Origin: an uncultured Oscillibacter sp.
GTDB lineage: Bacteria; Bacillota; Clostridia; Oscillospirales; Oscillospiraceae
Assembly: GCA_946494635.1 (NCBI GenBank)
Contig: CAMMCS010000101.1
Location: 1-7,094 of the forward strand
Direction: 5' to 3'
DNA: 7,094 nt
The translations under genes were made by a program, and so were the position numbers. Of the stretch, positions 5,100 through 7,094 are shown one piece after another (positions within the stretch are counted from its first letter, which is position 1; every line of letters begins with the position of its first letter). The notes below the pieces were generated by a model. That model was not told the DNA's origin. It did no database searches and saw nothing but the letters and a program-made list of their open reading frames with translations.

Positions 5100-6110
5100 A
5101 TGATGAATCTGATAAAGAAGCTGGCCGCCATCGGCCTGTCCCTGACCCTGGTCCTGTCCCTGGCCGCCTGCGGCGGCAGCAGCAGCGACGGCGGCGCCTC
5201 CGGTGAAAGCGGCGGCGGGAGCGCCAAATATCTCATCGGCATCAGCCAGTACGGCCAGCACGGCTCCCTGGACAACTGCCGTGAGGGCTTCCTCCAGGGT
5301 CTGGAGCAGGCCGGCCTGGTGGAGGGCACCGACTTTGAGGTGGACTACCAGAACGCCAACTTCGACGACAACCAGGCCACCCAGATCGGCCAGATGTTCT
5401 CCGCCGAGGACGTGGACCTGATGGTGGGCATCGCCACCAACGCCGCCGTCGCCTGCTTCAACGCCGCGGAGGACAAGGACATCCCCGTGATCTTCACCGC
5501 CATCACCGACCCGGTGGGCGCCCACCTGGACGCGGGCAACATCACCGGCACCTCCGACGCCCTGCCGGTGGCCGGCCAGCTGGAGCTGATCCGGGCCCTG
5601 CAGCCGGACGCCGACACCATCGGCATCGTCTACACCACCAGCGAGGCCAACTCCGTCTACTCCGTCGGCGTCTATGAGGAGCTGGCGGCGGACTACGGCT
5701 TCACCATCGACGCGGTGGGCGTCACCTCCCAGGCGGAGGTCACCCAGGCGGTGGACACCCTGCTGTCCCACGGGGTGGACTGCCTGTCCAACCTGACGGA
5801 CAACAACGTGGTGGGCGTGCTGAGCGCCATCCTGGAAAAGACTGACGAGGCCGGCATCCCCGTCTACGGCTCCGAGGTGGAGCAGGTGAAGCTGGGCTGC
5901 GTGGGCGGCGCTGGCCTGGACTACGTCCAGCTGGGCATCCAGACCGGCCTGATGGCCGCCAAGGTCCTTACCGGCGAGGCCGCCTGCGAGGATCTGCCCT
6001 ATGAGACCATTGAGAAGTACGGCCTGTATATCAACTCCGACGCAGCGGCCCAGCTGGGCATTACCATCCCCGACGACATCGCCCAGCAGGCTGAGGAGTG
6101 CGCGGAGTAA
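5100..6110 (+). CDS. Second TrpX-type ABC importer substrate-binding lipoprotein
   Basis: Extracellular lipid-anchored receptor of a second importer. The 336-residue product has a lipoprotein signal (MMNLIKKLAAIGLSLTLVLS) with lipobox LAAC, Cys24, a Ser/Gly-rich linker to about residue 40, and a PF04392-type fold starting YLIGISQYGQHGSLDN. It aligns in layout with the first binding protein (QH near the start, DVDLMVGIATNAA against NVDLIMANGTSAL, ITGTSD against VSGTSD) but is clearly diverged, so it is a paralogue and not a recent copy. The ribosome site AAAGG (5084-5088) is modest; ATG 5100 is preferred over the adjacent ATG 5103 because of spacing. Expression should depend on the T-box upstream, pointing to an aromatic amino acid, most likely Trp, or a related compound. 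The FAH-family enzyme gene follows after 40 bp. Confidence 0.87.
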   Translation: MMNLIKKLAAIGLSLTLVLSLAACGGSSSDGGASGESGGGSAKYLIGISQYGQHGSLDNCREGFLQGLEQAGLVEGTDFEVDYQNANFDDNQATQIGQMFSAEDVDLMVGIATNAAVACFNAAEDKDIPVIFTAITDPVGAHLDAGNITGTSDALPVAGQLELIRALQPDADTIGIVYTTSEANSVYSVGVYEELAADYGFTIDAVGVTSQAEVTQAVDTLLSHGVDCLSNLTDNNVVGVLSAILEKTDEAGIPVYGSEVEQVKLGCVGGAGLDYVQLGIQTGLMAAKVLTGEAACEDLPYETIEKYGLYINSDAAAQLGITIPDDIAQQAEECAE

Positions 6111-6134
6111 GCCGTCAGGCATCTGCGCTGAGAA

Positions 6135-6153
6135 AAGGAGAGGGTCATCTGTG
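6135..6153 (+). promoter_or_regulatory. Ribosome site and GTG start of the FAH-family gene
   Basis: AAGGAG (6135-6140) lies ten bases before GTG 6151. The frame is open further upstream but there it overlaps the lipoprotein gene. The protein read from GTG has the usual FAH-family N-terminus and length. Confidence 0.8.
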
Positions 6154-7014
6154 AAACTCATTACCTGCCGCCTCGGGAGCACCGAACACATCGGTGTCCT
6201 CACCGCCGACGGGAGCGGCTTTCTGCCCCTTCCGGTCCCGGATATGAACACGCTGATTGAGACCATGTCCCCTGCCGACCTGCGCTCCGCCGTCACCGCG
6301 GCGGAGCGCGGCAGCGCGCTGGCCCTGTCCGACGTGGAGCTGCTGGCCCCCATCCCCCACCCCCGGCAGGACGTTCTGTGCCTGGGCATGAACTACCGGG
6401 CCCACGAGGCGGAGGCCGCCCGGTACAGCGCTGATGCCTTCACCAAGGAGACCCCGGCGGCGGTGTACTTCTCCAAGCGGGTCAGCGAGGCCGGGAAGCC
6501 CGACGGCGTCATCCCCCGCCACGCGGGCCTCACGGACCGGCTGGACTACGAGGCGGAGCTGGCAGTGGTGCTGGGCAGGGCCGCCCGGGACGTGAAGGCC
6601 GCTGACGCGGCGGACTACATCTTCGGCTACACGATCCTCAACGACGTGTCCGCCCGGGACCTGCAGACCGGCCACAAGCAGTGGTACTTCGGCAAGAGCC
6701 TGGACGGCTTCACCCCCATGGGCCCTGTGCTGGTGACCGCCGACGAGATCGCCTATCCCCCGGCGCTGGAGATCACCAGCCATGTCAACGGCGAGCTGCG
6801 GCAGCAGTCCAACACCGCCCTGCTGATCACCTCTATCGGCCAGATCCTGGAGGAGCTGACCGCCGGCATGACGCTGCTGCCGGGTACCATCATCGCCACC
6901 GGCACCCCAGCCGGTGCGGGCATGGGCTTTGACCCGCCCAAATTCCTCCAGTCCGGCGACATCGTGGAGTGTGCCATCGAGGGCATCGGCACTCTGCGGA
7001 GCACCGTGGTCTGA
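6151..7014 (+). CDS. Fumarylacetoacetate hydrolase (FAH) family enzyme
   Basis: Cytoplasmic metal-dependent enzyme of the FAH superfamily, whose members hydrolyse or decarboxylate C-C bonds in 2-keto acids and acylpyruvates or hydrate 2-keto-4-pentenoates. The 287-residue product has a short N-terminal domain (about 1-65) and the catalytic fold (about 70-287). Visible motifs: LGMNYRAHEAEA with the His85-Glu86 lid pair, metal ligands in DYEAELAVVLG (Glu134, Glu136) and NDVSARD (Asp165), Lys182 in FGKSLDGFTPMGP, and ATGTPAGAGM (249-258). All core residues are present, so it is probably active. It lies between a binding-protein gene and a permease start in a T-box operon, suggesting that it acts on the imported compound or a product of it. 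Exact reaction unknown: FAH, acylpyruvase, oxaloacetate decarboxylase and hydratase activities share this fold. No link to tryptophan breakdown is established. Confidence 0.9.
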   Translation: MKLITCRLGSTEHIGVLTADGSGFLPLPVPDMNTLIETMSPADLRSAVTAAERGSALALSDVELLAPIPHPRQDVLCLGMNYRAHEAEAARYSADAFTKETPAAVYFSKRVSEAGKPDGVIPRHAGLTDRLDYEAELAVVLGRAARDVKAADAADYIFGYTILNDVSARDLQTGHKQWYFGKSLDGFTPMGPVLVTADEIAYPPALEITSHVNGELRQQSNTALLITSIGQILEELTAGMTLLPGTIIATGTPAGAGMGFDPPKFLQSGDIVECAIEGIGTLRSTVV

Positions 7015-7041
7015 TCATCTCACAAGGAGGCATCTCAACTC

Positions 7042-7094
7042 ATGGACGTGATGGAACTGCTGACCAGCACCCTGATCCAGGGGCTGATCTACGC
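7042..7094 (+). CDS. Start of a probable second TrpY-type permease (3' end outside the window)
   Basis: Only 17 codons plus two bases are visible (MDVMELLTSTLIQGLIY). ATG 7042 follows AAGGAGG (7024-7030) at 11 bases and lies 27 bp after the FAH-family stop. The short segment resembles the N-terminus of the first permease (a brief amphipathic start followed by QGLIW in that protein and QGLIY here). With the binding protein upstream, a permease is the expected product, but the visible part is too short for certainty. Confidence 0.6.
   Translation, partial: MDVMELLTSTLIQGLIY

Noticed and set aside
5073..6389. Long minus-strand frame opposite the second lipoprotein gene
   Set aside because: It is rich in Gly, Val, Asp and His as expected for the antisense of a GC-rich gene, and recognisable proteins are on the + strand.

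Overview
The window reads as a GC-rich, low-GC-phylum-type Firmicute chromosome, most likely a gut clostridium of the Oscillospiraceae/Flavonifractor type. This is inferred from strong GGAGG ribosome sites, lipoprotein signal peptides ending in LAAC, a CBS/DRTGG-type family II pyrophosphatase and a T-box leader. All genes are on the + strand. No mobile element, CRISPR array, tRNA or rRNA gene was seen.

Layout: (1) 2-1063, the C-terminal part of a manganese-dependent inorganic pyrophosphatase with regulatory domains, closed by a perfect terminator hairpin. (2) 1107-1282, a promoter and a structured untranslated leader. (3) 1283-4169, a complete three-gene ABC importer of the TrpXYZ type: lipoprotein binding protein, permease with a TTG start, and ATPase. 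A terminator-like hairpin and a possible internal promoter lie between the first two genes. (4) 4126-4555, a tandem duplication with a 189-bp period that repeats the last codons of the ATPase gene (52 bp, R) and the following 137-bp multi-hairpin stretch (E), giving R-E-R-E-R, followed by a terminator. (5) 4651-4975, a consensus promoter and a T-box riboswitch. Its Stem I, Stem II pseudoknot, Stem III, antiterminator and competing terminator can all be drawn, and TGG (Trp) is the likeliest specifier codon. (6) 5011-5080, a 14-codon open frame with a better ribosome site than the real gene, running into a TAATTCC/TAACTCC repeat. (7) 5100-7094, a second operon: another TrpX-type lipoprotein, a fumarylacetoacetate hydrolase (FAH) family enzyme, and the first 17 codons of what is probably a second permease.

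Together these look like two neighbouring, related importers for an aromatic amino acid or similar small molecule. They have different RNA leaders but similar promoter-proximal sequences. The second operon carries an FAH-family enzyme inside the transporter operon, which suggests that the imported compound, or a relative of it, is metabolised by that enzyme. The substrate is inferred only from the family name TrpXYZ and the T-box specifier reading.
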